A stretch of DNA of 64,000 nucleotides, taken from positions 1-64,000 of the forward strand of contig JAIOPD010000030.1 of the NCBI GenBank assembly GCA_021414115.1, read 5' to 3'. The notes below the pieces were generated by a model, which saw nothing but the letters and a program-made list of their open reading frames with translations, made no database searches and was not told where the DNA came from. Source of the DNA: Planctomycetia bacterium (GTDB lineage: Bacteria > Planctomycetota > Planctomycetia > Pirellulales > UBA1268). Positions within the stretch are counted from its first letter, which is position 1; each line of letters begins with the position of its first letter. Positions 34,811 to 44,167 of this stretch are shown in pieces. The position numbers and the translations under genes are program-made.

Positions 34811-35815
34811 ATGAGACCTTGTCTGCTGACGGTGGCGGCCCTCGTGCTTTCGGCATTCGTGGCGTCGCCGGCTTCGGCTGAGACCGTCCTTTCCCAGTGG
34901 AATGCCAACGGCGGTATCACTGGAGGCCCCTCGTATGGAGGCGCGACGGCGGGCATCAACGTGGCGACCGGCACCATCGCCGGGTATGGACAGAGCGTCC
35001 CCTCTACGCCACTGTCGTCCATTCTGGCCAACGGTGCGGCGACTGATGCCGGAACAGTTGTAACAGGCACTACCTACAACCGCTCCTTTACCGTCAATCC
35101 ACCGCTTCTGACTGCGGCTAACAGTTCGGTTGGCATGCAGTTCATCGCGTCCACGGCGGGGATGACCGCGGGGCAGGCGGTACAGCTTTCGTGGAGTCAG
35201 ACGGTCGGCTTCCGCTCCAGTCGCTACTGGCAGATCCTCGTCAGCAAGACCGGTACCGGCGGCACGTATTCGGCTCCCAGCGGTGGCGTCGGGTCGTCGG
35301 TCAGCCAGTTCGTCAACGGGCTCACGTCCGGCACGGCGGCCATTTCGGGCACGGCGACGGCCAACGTGAGTAGCACGGGTGTCATCGACTTCCGCACCCT
35401 TAACGGGAACTGGCTGTCTCAGGGCGTGACGACAACGGGCACCCTCACGGCCCCTTTGGCAGCCGGCTTCGTGGACAACATCACGTACACGCTCCCGACC
35501 GGCCAGGGCTACGAGAACAACGCCAACTTCGCGTTCGCGATCGTGGGGCTCTGGGACCCCAACGGCACGTACGCGAGCGGCACGACGGGGCTTCTCTCCT
35601 CGTACGCCGGGACGGACTCCACCGACCTGACGAATGGCTACAACCGCTCCCTCGGCAGCGGCGGCAGCATGCGGCTCGATCTCGTGACGATCTCCGCGGT
35701 GCCCGAGCCAGGCACGGTGGCACTGGCAGGCGTCGGTCTGGCTTTTGGTGCATGGGCGATTGTGCGACGGCGTGTTCACCGCGCGGGGGCGAACGTGGCG
35801 GGTGGCGGCGAGTAG
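34811..35815 (+). CDS. Secreted PEP-CTERM protein
   Basis: A 334-residue exported protein. The signal peptide ends near residue 24 (VASPASAE). The body is Gly/Thr/Ser-rich and beta-rich with no Cys and no known catalytic motif, similar to surface or matrix proteins of this class. The C-terminal sorting signal is [20 protein letters not shown] followed by IVRRR. An ATG at 34811 starts the signal peptide, with a possible GTG nine bases earlier. Expression is probably sigma-54 dependent. The next gene follows after 61 bases on the same strand. Confidence 0.85.
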   Translation: MRPCLLTVAALVLSAFVASPASAETVLSQWNANGGITGGPSYGGATAGINVATGTIAGYGQSVPSTPLSSILANGAATDAGTVVTGTTYNRSFTVNPPLLTAANSSVGMQFIASTAGMTAGQAVQLSWSQTVGFRSSRYWQILVSKTGTGGTYSAPSGGVGSSVSQFVNGLTSGTAAISGTATANVSSTGVIDFRTLNGNWLSQGVTTTGTLTAPLAAGFVDNITYTLPTGQGYENNANFAFAIVGLWDPNGTYASGTTGLLSSYAGTDSTDLTNGYNRSLGSGGSMRLDLVTISAVPEPGTVALAGVGLAFGAWAIVRRRVHRAGANVAGGGE

Positions 35816-35876
35816 CCCCGCATCTTTGACGGTTGCACCCAGAGAACTCGTCTCACCCACCTTTGGAGTCCGCGCA

Positions 35877-37274
35877 ATGGGTCGGTCTGCCTGGAGCCAC
35901 GTTTGCACGCTACAGGCGCGCGGCGAGGTCACCTTTGACTGGGCGACGGTGGGCAACGCCAACAACGCCGCCGACACGCTCACGATGACGAAGGTCAACG
36001 GCAGCCAGCCGGGCGACGGCACCAGCGGCTACGGCTCCGTGGCCTACGACTATTCGATCGCCAAGCGCGACGTCACCAATGCGCAATACGTCGAGTTTCT
36101 CAACAAGGTCGATCCGAGCGGCACGAGCACGACGCTCTACCTTGCGAACATGTCGGACGCGGTGATCGGCGGCGTGAGTTATCCAGCCTACAGCGGCGGT
36201 ATCGACAAGAATCCCGCCGCCGCCGTGGGGAGCCGTTACAGCGTCAAGTCGGGGCAGGGCAACTTTCCCGTCGTGCAGATCAACTGGGCTCGGGCGGCGC
36301 GATTCGTGAACTGGCTGGCCAACGGCCAGGGCTCGGGCGGCACCGAGAGCGGCGTGTATGACATGGCAGTCTTTGCCGGCAACTCCTTCGCCACGCCCCC
36401 GCCGCGGGCCGTCGGCGCCCAGATTTTTCTGCCCAGTGAAAACGAGTGGTACAAGGCGGCCTACTACGATCCGACGCTGGCCGGAGGCGCCGGCGGCTAC
36501 TGGCAATATGGCACTCGGAGCAACACGTCACCCGCATCAGTCGCTCCGCCAGGCACATCCAACAGCGCGAACATCGGCGCCGGTACCACCGGCGGGTCGG
36601 GGGGCACGTCTGCTCTCACGTTTGCCACGACGGGAGCGGCGTTCAACAAGGACCTCATCTATCTCACGAACGTCGGCGATTATACGACGGCCACGAGCTA
36701 CTACGGCCTCTACGACCTCGACGGGTTGATCTACAACTGGACGGAGGCGACGAGAGAAAACAGAAGCATCCCCGGCCAGATGCTCCCCGTCTATCGTGGC
36801 GGCTCGTGGCAGAACAACGAAGGGGCCTCGGGTGCCGCGTTTCGCAATACAGGCAACGGGGCGGGCGTCAACAACGGCCAGTATCAATACTGGGGCATCC
36901 GCGTGGGGACGGTGGCGGCCGTGCCCGAACCGGGCGTGGCTGCCCTGGCATGCACGGGTCTCGTCTGTGCCTGGTGGCTGGTGCGGCGGCGGCGTTCTGC
37001 CGCCCACGGCCACGGCGGGCCACGGCGCGGGTTTACGTTGGTCGAACTTCTGGTGGTGATCGCGATCATCGCCACGCTCATCGGCCTCCTGCTACCGGCG
37101 GTCCAGTCGGCCCGTGAGGCCGCGCGGCGCAGCTCGTGCATGAACAGCCTCAAGCAGGTCGGGCTCACGATCCACAACTACGCCAATGCCCAGCGGGATC
37201 GGCTGCCCGACGCCCTGAGCACCCTTCGAAGGCTCTGGTCAACTCGAGCATCAAGGGCACGAGCAGCTATCTAA
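35877..37274 (+). CDS. FGE-sulfatase-fold protein with PEP-CTERM tail, fused to a pilin N-terminus (probably broken)
   Basis: A 465-residue chimera. Residues about 18-340 have the formylglycine-generating-enzyme fold used by many planctomycete secreted proteins: [53 protein letters not shown] and [20 protein letters not shown] signal follows ([20 protein letters not shown] then VRRRR). Instead of ending, the frame continues into a prepilin signal ([20 protein letters not shown]) and the DUF1559 start [20 protein letters not shown], then leaves the family near 37220. No signal peptide is visible before residue 18. So the N-terminus and the junction may both be damaged. Confidence 0.65.
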   Translation: MGRSAWSHVCTLQARGEVTFDWATVGNANNAADTLTMTKVNGSQPGDGTSGYGSVAYDYSIAKRDVTNAQYVEFLNKVDPSGTSTTLYLANMSDAVIGGVSYPAYSGGIDKNPAAAVGSRYSVKSGQGNFPVVQINWARAARFVNWLANGQGSGGTESGVYDMAVFAGNSFATPPPRAVGAQIFLPSENEWYKAAYYDPTLAGGAGGYWQYGTRSNTSPASVAPPGTSNSANIGAGTTGGSGGTSALTFATTGAAFNKDLIYLTNVGDYTTATSYYGLYDLDGLIYNWTEATRENRSIPGQMLPVYRGGSWQNNEGASGAAFRNTGNGAGVNNGQYQYWGIRVGTVAAVPEPGVAALACTGLVCAWWLVRRRRSAAHGHGGPRRGFTLVELLVVIAIIATLIGLLLPAVQSAREAARRSSCMNSLKQVGLTIHNYANAQRDRLPDALSTLRRLWSTRASRARAAI

Positions 37275-37750
37275 GCAATGGTGTCTTGTTCTACGAGAAG
37301 CCCAAGTTCTCGAAGGTCACTGATGGAACCTCGAAGACGATCGCAATCGCCGAGAGCTATACGCAGACGATGTCGGGCTCGGCCGGTACGGCGGTCGTGA
37401 CCATGTTCAACAGGAGGACCAGCGACAAGGCGCCGACGTTCGCTCATCCCCTGAACGACACCTCGACCGTGGGGCGTTCCAATCGGCCCGGGGCCGCGAC
37501 AGCCGGGAAATGGAAGAGCAGTTACAACTGCCAGGCGACAAACGCCCTTGTCGATGCGGTGTCGCCACCGATCCAGTCCACTCCGGCCGTCAACGCAGCC
37601 GATCTCAAGCTGCTGCAGGCATGCCATGGCGACACGATCAACTTCTGCATGCTCGACGCAAGCGTGCGGTCGGCGTCCGCATCGGGTGACAATGTCGTCT
37701 TCTGGTCGGCGGTGACGCCGGCAGGGGGAGAACAGGCCGACCTCCCGTAA
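37226..37750 (+). pseudogene. C-terminal part of a DUF1559 pseudopilin, out of frame
   Basis: This frame continues the DUF1559 protein begun in the previous gene: [38 protein letters not shown] and a degenerate H-X9-DG motif (CHGDTINFCMLDASVRSAS). It has no start of its own, and about 60 or more residues of the usual middle part are absent. A deletion with frameshift near 37217-37226 explains both facts. Confidence 0.7.
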
Positions 37751-37805
37751 CGTCCATACCCCGGTCCCGCGAATGCTCGTGGACTTTTCAGTCGAAGGAA
37801 TCTCG

Positions 37806-39200
37806 ATGTTCCGCTGCCCCATGCTTTCTCGTGCGCTGTGTCTCGTTCTAGCTGCCGCGCCGGTCGCCCGGGCCCACGGTGCTCCGGTCGAGCCCGCAGC
37901 GAGCGCTGTCGATCCGGTCACCGTGCGGCTCACGCTCAACCCGACGGCCCTCGACATGGATCGGTTGAGGGCCAGCAGGATGGGCTATATGCCCGCGGTG
38001 CTGAAGGCCATCGATGCCAAACCGCCGGGCGTGGTCAAGGAGCCCGCGTATGCGGGCAAGCCGCGATACGGCGTTATCCGCGTGGGCAATGGCCCGAAAT
38101 GCGACACACTCGTCGTGATCGACGTGCTCGAGTCTGGGAGCCGGCTCTATGTCGACAGCAACCATAACGGCGATCTCTCGGACGACGGCACGGGGGAATG
38201 GGATCTCACCAAGGAGATCAGCGGGGCGAACGTCGAGTTTGCCACCCGCTCCGTTCGGGCATCGTGGGGCACGCCGTCGGAGGAAACCGAGACCGGGGAA
38301 TACCGGATTTTCATCTTCCGCCGGCCGGAGGCGACTGGATTCTCGTTCGCCAAGCTCTCGGGCCGCGAAGGGAAGGTGAAGCTCGGGGCAGGCGACGAGC
38401 GGGAGGGGAAGGAATACGCCATCGTGCTCGCCGAGAACACCAATGACGCCGTGTTCACTGTGCCGGTGAAGGGCGACCTGACCCGGCGGTTCGTCGAGCT
38501 CTGCATCGACCTCGACGGCGACGGGACGTTCAAAGGCCTCATGAGCAAGGACGGCGACAAGGAGTTTCGTTCACCGGAACGGTTCAATCTCGCCGACCCC
38601 TTCGAGGTCGATGGCCAGTGGTACATCGCCCGGCCGTCGATCAGCGGCGCCGAGCTGACGATCACGCCGACGGCTGCGCCCGGCAGCGATGTGACGTCGC
38701 TCCAGAAGCCCGTGGAGGTGCGGCCGCTTCTCGATGTGGGCACCGTCGCTCCGGCCTTTACGGTCGAGACGCCGGAGGGCAAACCCCTGAGCCTCGCCGA
38801 CTTCAAGGGCAAGGTGGTGATCCTCGACTTCTGGGCGACTTGGTGCGGCCCCTGTGTGGCCTCGATGCCCGGTCTCGAAAGGGTGTATCAGCAAGTCAAG
38901 CATCAAAATGTGGAGGTGTTGAGCCTCAATGTGTTTGATGACCGTGACACGTTCGGCGAATGGATCGCCGCCAACCGGGGCAAGAACTACAACTTCACCT
39001 TCGCCTTCGATCCGGCGTCCAAGGATTCGCCCGAGAGCGTCGCCCGGCAGAAATACAACGTGCCCGGTCTGCCGACGCTCTACCTCATCGACCGTGAGGG
39101 CAAGGTGGCGGCCGCGTTCGTCGGAGCCAGTGAGCCCCGGCTGATCGAGGCCCTGGCGAAAATGGGCGTGGACGTCGAGGAAGAAAAAGACGCTGAGTGA
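37806..39200 (+). CDS. Secreted TlpA/ResA-like thioredoxin-fold protein
   Basis: A 464-residue exported protein with a signal peptide ending near residue 26. Residues about 30-305 form an uncharacterised beta-rich domain found ahead of thioredoxin domains in planctomycetes (LYVDSNHNGDLSDDGTGEWD, CIDLDGDGTF). Residues 310-455 are a thioredoxin fold: GKVVILDFWATWCGPC with the redox pair Cys347/Cys350 and the cis-Pro segment YNVPGLPTLYLID. It probably reduces or isomerises disulfides outside the cytoplasm. AAGGA precedes the ATG by seven bases. It converges with pxpA, 14 bases apart. Confidence 0.88.
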   Translation: MFRCPMLSRALCLVLAAAPVARAHGAPVEPAASAVDPVTVRLTLNPTALDMDRLRASRMGYMPAVLKAIDAKPPGVVKEPAYAGKPRYGVIRVGNGPKCDTLVVIDVLESGSRLYVDSNHNGDLSDDGTGEWDLTKEISGANVEFATRSVRASWGTPSEETETGEYRIFIFRRPEATGFSFAKLSGREGKVKLGAGDEREGKEYAIVLAENTNDAVFTVPVKGDLTRRFVELCIDLDGDGTFKGLMSKDGDKEFRSPERFNLADPFEVDGQWYIARPSISGAELTITPTAAPGSDVTSLQKPVEVRPLLDVGTVAPAFTVETPEGKPLSLADFKGKVVILDFWATWCGPCVASMPGLERVYQQVKHQNVEVLSLNVFDDRDTFGEWIAANRGKNYNFTFAFDPASKDSPESVARQKYNVPGLPTLYLIDREGKVAAAFVGASEPRLIEALAKMGVDVEEEKDAE

Positions 39201-39214
39201 ACGCCTGGTGTCCT

Positions 39215-39994
39215 TCATCGGCCCGCGGTGACGACGACACCGGCGCTGGCAAGCGCTGCCCGCACGGCACTCGCCGTCGCCACGGGATCGCGGCCGTCGC
39301 CGTGGATGCAGAGCGTGTCAGCGGTGACCAGGATGTCGCTGCCGTCGATCGCCCGCACGCAGCCGCGGGTGGCCAGAGCGACCGCCCGCGCGGCCGCCTC
39401 GCCCGGATCGTCGATCGTGCTGCCTGATCTGGACCGGGGCACGAGCGAACCATCCGCCGCATAGGCCCGGTCGATAAAGGCCTCTTGGGCCACGGCCAGC
39501 CCGGCCGCCCGCGCCCGGTCCGCCAGAGCGCTTCCGGAGAAGGCATACACCACGAGGTGCGGCCAGCGGGCGGCGATGGCCAAGGAGACGGCATCGGCAA
39601 GCAGGGCGTCTCGCGAGACCTGATGATAGAGACCGCCGTGGAGTTTGACGTGATGGAGCATCGAGCCCGCGATCTCCGCGAGGCGGGCGATCTGGGCCGT
39701 GACGAGTGCTGCCGCCTCGGCGCTTCCCATCGCGATCTCGCGGCGGCCGAAGTGACCGCGATCGGCATGACCGGGATGCGCCCCGATCGCCACTCCATGC
39801 TGGCGGGCGAGCGCCACGGTGGCTGCCATGGATGCGGCATCGCCGGCATGGGCTCCGCAGGCGATGGTGGCGCTCGTGACGAGCGGCATGATCTCGGCGT
39901 CGTGACCAGCCCCTTCACCCAGATCACAGTTGAGATCGATGCGCATCGATCGGCCGCTGGGCTCGTACGTCGGCTGCTCTCCGTTTCGTGTCAT
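39215..39994 (-). CDS. pxpA: 5-oxoprolinase subunit A
   Basis: A 259-residue LamB/YcsF family protein, the catalytic subunit that with PxpB and PxpC cleaves 5-oxoproline to glutamate using ATP. MRIDLNCDLGEG, TSATIACGAHAGDAASM, GAHPGHADRGHFGRREI, HVKLHGGLYHQV and TLCIHGDG are the family motifs. The ATG at 39994 is chosen for its GGAAAG; the ATG at 39946 would lack a ribosome site. The gene follows pxpBC by 19 bases. Confidence 0.94.
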   Translation of the reverse strand: MTRNGEQPTYEPSGRSMRIDLNCDLGEGAGHDAEIMPLVTSATIACGAHAGDAASMAATVALARQHGVAIGAHPGHADRGHFGRREIAMGSAEAAALVTAQIARLAEIAGSMLHHVKLHGGLYHQVSRDALLADAVSLAIAARWPHLVVYAFSGSALADRARAAGLAVAQEAFIDRAYAADGSLVPRSRSGSTIDDPGEAAARAVALATRGCVRAIDGSDILVTADTLCIHGDGRDPVATASAVRAALASAGVVVTAGR

Positions 39995-40013
39995 GTGCGG
40001 CTTTCCGTGTTGT

Positions 40014-41681
40014 TCATGATCCGTTCCCCGCCGCACCGCCGCGACGGGCCGTGAGCGACTCCCGCAGCGCCGCGATTCTGCCCTCCCGCTCCCGCAGCGC
40101 CGCATGTGCCTCGTCGAGCGAGCTCTTGCGCCACCGCACCGTGTCGCCGGGCCGAAGCTGGGCCGCGCGTGGCAGGTCGGCGGTGATCACGTGGCCGATC
40201 ACGGGATAGCCGCCGATCGTCTGGGCATCGGCGAGGAGCACGATCGGATTGCCGTCGGGGGGCACCTGGACCGTACCCGGAAAGACCGCGATCGATGCCA
40301 TGGCAGTCGAGGCGCGGGCGGTGCAGTGAAGTGCCGCACCCTCGAGCCTCATACCCATGCGATCGCTGCGGCTGCTGACACGGTGCGTGGCCGACCAGAT
40401 CGCGTCGCCGAAGGCCTCGGCATGCTCGCCGGGGATCAGCCGCAGCACGCCCGGCTCGCCTGGCGTGGCCAGTTCGATGGCCATCCGGATATCGCGTCCT
40501 GCCGCCGGCTCGACGGCACGACACTCAGACCCGACCGGGATGCGGTCGCCCGCAACGAGCGGCAGTCCGACGAGGCCGCCCCATCGCGCCGGCGGAAACG
40601 TGCTCCGGCTATCCAGCGTCGGTTCCACACGCACTCCGCCGGCCACGGCGAGCACACCTCGACAGCCACGGACGGCATGACCGAGCGTCACCAGCGTGCC
40701 AGCGGCGATCCGCACCGGCCGCCACGACGGCAGCCCCGGAAAGTCGCCGCCGCCCACCGCCACGATCGCGTCGCGATCGAACCGTAGTTCCGGTCCGAGG
40801 AGCGTGAACTCGATCCCGGCGGCATGCTCGGGATTGCCGACCAGGAGATTCGCGATCCGCAGCGCATCGCCGTCGGCTGCGCCCGAGAGCGGCACGCCGG
40901 CGGAACGGTGGCCGGGCCGGCCGAGGTCCTGGATGGTCGCGTACAGGCCGGGCTTGATGACGCTGATCACCTGCTCGCCCCCGGCAACAGGCCGGGGCAC
41001 GATCGGCTCCTGGTCGCTCCATCCTGCGGCCGCATCGGGCCCCGCGTCCACGAATCGCACGCGGTCGCCGACCGCCAGCAGCGCGGCATCACGCCGCCGC
41101 GGATCGAAGAGCCGCACTGGCGACCTGCCGATGATGTTCCACCCGCCCGGGCCCGTGAAGGGATAGACGCCCGTCTGGCTGCCGCCGATGCCGACGGAGC
41201 CGACGGGCACCGTCGTCCGTGGCGTGGACCGTCGCGGCGTCGCCAGCCGCGGATCGAGTCCGCCGAGATAGGCGAAGCCGGGCATGAAGCCGACTGCCTG
41301 CACGAGATACTCGGGCTGGGTATGGATGGTAATCAGCCCCTTGCGGTCGAGCCCATGGAGGCGACAGACCTCATCGAAGTCGGGCCCCCACTGGCCGCCA
41401 TACCAGACGGGAACCTCATGGTGCCGCGCGGCCGTGGCCGCCTCTCGAGCAGCCGCCACGGCAGTTGTGATCGCTTGCCGTAAGGCGTCGATCCCGGCAA
41501 TCCGCAGGGGGGCATAGGCCACGGTGACCCGTTCGGGCGAGGCCACGATGTCTACCACTCCAGGAATCGCGGCGGCGGCGATCGCGGCAGCGACTGCCCG
41601 CACACGGGCCGTGGTCGCCTCGGCCGAGCCAGGCGTGACCGTGATTGCCATCGCGATATCCCCGACCGACACCACGCTCAT
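40014..41681 (-). CDS. pxpBC: Fused 5-oxoprolinase subunits B and C
   Basis: A 555-residue fusion. Residues about 1-235 are PxpB (KipI-like, allophanate hydrolase subunit 1): VPVWYGGQWGPDFDEVCRLH, AVGFMPGFAYLGGLDPRL, PVGSVGIGGSQTGVYPFTGP. Residues 240-540 are PxpC (KipA-like, subunit 2): ISVIKPGLYATIQDLGRPGH, GVPLSGAADGDALRIAN, FSEGFD-type region replaced by GAALHCTARASTAM, and LLADAQTIGGYPVIGHV. The two are separate genes in E. coli; here there is no stop between them. GGAAAGGG precedes the ATG. Downstream pxpA completes the enzyme. Confidence 0.93.
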   Translation of the reverse strand: MSVVSVGDIAMAITVTPGSAEATTARVRAVAAAIAAAAIPGVVDIVASPERVTVAYAPLRIAGIDALRQAITTAVAAAREAATAARHHEVPVWYGGQWGPDFDEVCRLHGLDRKGLITIHTQPEYLVQAVGFMPGFAYLGGLDPRLATPRRSTPRTTVPVGSVGIGGSQTGVYPFTGPGGWNIIGRSPVRLFDPRRRDAALLAVGDRVRFVDAGPDAAAGWSDQEPIVPRPVAGGEQVISVIKPGLYATIQDLGRPGHRSAGVPLSGAADGDALRIANLLVGNPEHAAGIEFTLLGPELRFDRDAIVAVGGGDFPGLPSWRPVRIAAGTLVTLGHAVRGCRGVLAVAGGVRVEPTLDSRSTFPPARWGGLVGLPLVAGDRIPVGSECRAVEPAAGRDIRMAIELATPGEPGVLRLIPGEHAEAFGDAIWSATHRVSSRSDRMGMRLEGAALHCTARASTAMASIAVFPGTVQVPPDGNPIVLLADAQTIGGYPVIGHVITADLPRAAQLRPGDTVRWRKSSLDEAHAALREREGRIAALRESLTARRGGAAGNGS

Positions 41682-41725
41682 CGCATGCCCTTTCCGCCGG
41701 CCAGGTGCGGCTCGACGCCGGGAGT

Positions 41726-42745
41726 TTACGGCACGTCACCGAGTGCGAGCGCCGCGAACGAGGCGAGCCAGTGTTCCCCCACGTAATCTCCGCCGACGGT
41801 CCGCGGCAGGCCGCCCTCCAGATGCACGTCGGCAGCCGCCAGTAGTTCCGCGGTCCGCGGATACCCAGCCGGCAGCCCGCTGGCGATCCGGCGCAGCATC
41901 CAGGCACGCGACAGACACAAGCCGTCGAGATGGGCGATCTGCGGATCGTGCCGATCCACGACTCGCGGTGGCTCCGCGAGACACCCCAGACCACGAGGCA
42001 GAAACTGGTCGAACCAGGTCGTGAATGACGTCTCCGGCAACACGAGGCCCATGAGCGTCGCCGTGGCGAGAATCGGCGAGAGGAAGTCGGTGAGCGACGG
42101 CTCATAGGCCACCGCCGCGTCGCGGTCCGCCGCATGCCACCGTATGGCCGCATCCTGGATCGTCGCCTCGAGCGCCGCATGGCCGCAGGTCCGCGCGAAG
42201 TCGAGGGCGAGGATCGCGGCGAAGGCGGTGTTGCCGTGGGTACCGGCGCGAATCGGATACGGTGCGGATCCCACGAAAGCCGCGCAGCGCTCGGCGAGAT
42301 CTCCGGCCAGCGGATCAAGGGCGGCAGCCCAAGCATAAGCCCGCTTGTCGTGCGGACAGAGCCGCTCAAGCTCCGCGCGGAGTTCGAGGAGCCAGGCCCA
42401 CCCATACGGCCGCTCGAAGGTTTTTCCTGCAGGTGAGCCGAGATACGCCCGCTCGACTGCCAGCGGCCCGACTGCGAGCCGATCATCGAACAGGGCGGCG
42501 ATCGCCGCCGCCTCGGGCACGTCCTCATGCAGCCGCAGCAGGCGGGCGAGCAGCCAGTGCATGTGGACGGCCGAGTGCCAGTCATAACTGCCGAAAAACA
42601 CCGGATGAAGCGCGACGTGATCGCCCACTTCCGGCTCAGGTCCAGCCACGGTCAGATGATCGAACTTGTGCGGATAGGGCCGCGTCACGTTGGCGAGCGC
42701 GACACGGGCGAATGAGGCGGCGGCAGTCGTGATGCCGAATGGCAC
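41726..42745 (-). CDS. DUF2891 family protein
   Basis: A 339-residue soluble protein matching DUF2891: YPHKFDHLTVAGPEPEVGDH, HPVFFGSYDWHSAVHMHWLL, RPYGWAWLLELRAEL and VGSAPYPIRAGTHGNTAFAA, then GGDYVGEHWLASFAALAL. The conserved His, Trp and Asp residues and the alpha/alpha-barrel-like content suggest an enzyme, but no activity is assigned. The start is a GTG five bases after the pheA stop, so it is probably coupled to pheA. Confidence 0.85.
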   Translation of the reverse strand: MPFGITTAAASFARVALANVTRPYPHKFDHLTVAGPEPEVGDHVALHPVFFGSYDWHSAVHMHWLLARLLRLHEDVPEAAAIAALFDDRLAVGPLAVERAYLGSPAGKTFERPYGWAWLLELRAELERLCPHDKRAYAWAAALDPLAGDLAERCAAFVGSAPYPIRAGTHGNTAFAAILALDFARTCGHAALEATIQDAAIRWHAADRDAAVAYEPSLTDFLSPILATATLMGLVLPETSFTTWFDQFLPRGLGCLAEPPRVVDRHDPQIAHLDGLCLSRAWMLRRIASGLPAGYPRTAELLAAADVHLEGGLPRTVGGDYVGEHWLASFAALALGDVP

Positions 42746-42750
42746 GCAGG

Positions 42751-43872
42751 TCAGCCCACCGCGGCGGCTGAGGCATACGAGCCGAGAATCACGACCCGCT
42801 TGCACCGCTTCTCGAGCGCTGCGATCGCGCGGCGAACGCGGAGATCGCTGCGATGTCCTTCGAGCTCCACGAAGAAGATGTAGCCGCCCATCTCGCCCGG
42901 CATCGGAAACGACTCGATCCAGGTAAGGTTGAGCTTTTGTCGTTTCGGGATCGCGAGGGCGTCGGCCAGTCCGCCGGGCCTGTGCTCGATCTCGAACATC
43001 AGCGACGTCTTGTCTTTTCCGGTGCGGCTGGCGTCGGCATGCCCGATGACGGCGAAGCGGGTGGTGTTGCCCGGCACATCCTCGATGTTTTCAGCGAGAA
43101 CGGTCAGGCCATAGTGGACCCCCGCCTGGTGGCTGGCGATGGCAGCAGCGTCGGGGCGGCCGGCGGCCATTTCAGCGGCGGCGCTGGTGCTCGTCACTTC
43201 GACGAGCCGGGCCGACGGAAGGTGGCGGGCCAGCCAGTTGCGACACTGCGAGAGTGCCTGAGGCCGGCTGTAGACCTCCTTGATCGAGGAGCGGTCGCAC
43301 GACGCGAGCAGGGTGTGGTGGATCCGCAGCGGCACCTCCGCGCAGATCTTGACGGGCAATCGGGAAAAGTTGTCGAGCGTGTCGGCAATCCGGCCGTCGG
43401 TCGAGTTTTCCAGCGGCACCACGCCGTAGTTTGAATGACCGGCCTGCACTTCTTCGAAGGCGGCGGAGATGCTCGCGACCGGCACGAAGTCCACCGCGCT
43501 GCCGAAGCGGTGCAGCGCCGCCAGATGGCTGTAGGTCCAGGCGGGACCAAGATGGGCCACGCGGAGATGCTGCTCGATGGCACGCGAGCCGGAGATGAGC
43601 TCGCGGAATACGGCCTTCACGCTCTCGTCGGAGAGCGGGCCTTCGTTGGCCGAGGCCGCCCGCTCGAGGACCGTCTCTTCGCGGGAGGGATCGTAGGTCT
43701 GCTGGCCACTCGATTGCTTGACGTGGCCGATCTGGCGGGCGATCTCGGCGCGGTCGTTCATCAATCCGACGAGTTGTCGGTCGATCTTGTCGATCTGCGA
43801 CCGCAGCTGCGGGAGCCCCGACTTTTTGGCACCGTCGCCAGTTGCTTCCCGCGGTGAACCTGAATGAGCCAT
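42751..43872 (-). CDS. pheA: Bifunctional chorismate mutase/prephenate dehydratase
   Basis: A 373-residue P-protein of phenylalanine synthesis. Residues about 20-100 are the AroQ chorismate mutase helices (LPQLRSQIDKIDRQLVGLMN, RAEIARQIGHVK). Residues 104-277 are prephenate dehydratase with VVPLENSTDGRI and the NTTRF active-site motif (269-273). Residues 287-366 are the ACT domain. The Phe-binding ESRP motif reads ESFP (about 320-323), which may weaken feedback inhibition. The ATG at 43872 is used; a TTG upstream is less likely. Confidence 0.95.
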   Translation of the reverse strand: MAHSGSPREATGDGAKKSGLPQLRSQIDKIDRQLVGLMNDRAEIARQIGHVKQSSGQQTYDPSREETVLERAASANEGPLSDESVKAVFRELISGSRAIEQHLRVAHLGPAWTYSHLAALHRFGSAVDFVPVASISAAFEEVQAGHSNYGVVPLENSTDGRIADTLDNFSRLPVKICAEVPLRIHHTLLASCDRSSIKEVYSRPQALSQCRNWLARHLPSARLVEVTSTSAAAEMAAGRPDAAAIASHQAGVHYGLTVLAENIEDVPGNTTRFAVIGHADASRTGKDKTSLMFEIEHRPGGLADALAIPKRQKLNLTWIESFPMPGEMGGYIFFVELEGHRSDLRVRRAIAALEKRCKRVVILGSYASAAAVG

Positions 43873-44008
43873 CGCAGTCTGACGCCAGAGCAACGGCCAA
43901 AATGGCAGACCCGCCGGAAGGGGCCGAGCTTCCCGGCGTCAACTTCCACAACTGTACCGTCAGCCGGACGGGCGTAAATACGGCCGATATCCGGATTGTG
44001 GTGGGGGT

Positions 44009-44025
44009 TCCGAGACGGTCCCGGA
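44009..44025. promoter_or_regulatory. Palindrome upstream of the dnaK promoter
   Basis: TCCGAGAC, G, GTCCCGGA: a 17-bp palindrome with one mismatch, ending 25 bases before the -24 element. It could bind a regulator. It is closer to the promoter than normal enhancer sites. Confidence 0.35.
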
Positions 44026-44049
44026 GCAACACCCCGGCGCCGCGAGTCG

Positions 44050-44065
44050 TGGCACGGCCTTTGCA
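44050..44065 (+). promoter_or_regulatory. Sigma-54 (-24/-12) promoter before dnaK
   Basis: TGGCACGGCCTTTGCA matches TGGCACG-N4-TTGCA at every conserved base. GG is at 44051-44052 and GC at 44063-44064, ten bases between. Transcription would begin near 44076, about 92 bases before the dnaK ATG. No CIRCE element (TTAGCACTC-N9-GAGTGCTAA) is visible. Confidence 0.8.
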
Positions 44066-44167
44066 TTTCTGAGCCTCCCGAGGACGAACGGCCAAAAATG
44101 GCTCAGGGCCCGCCCCCGCCACACGACCAGCGGCCACCAACCGACCACCAGAAAGGGAACCAGCATC

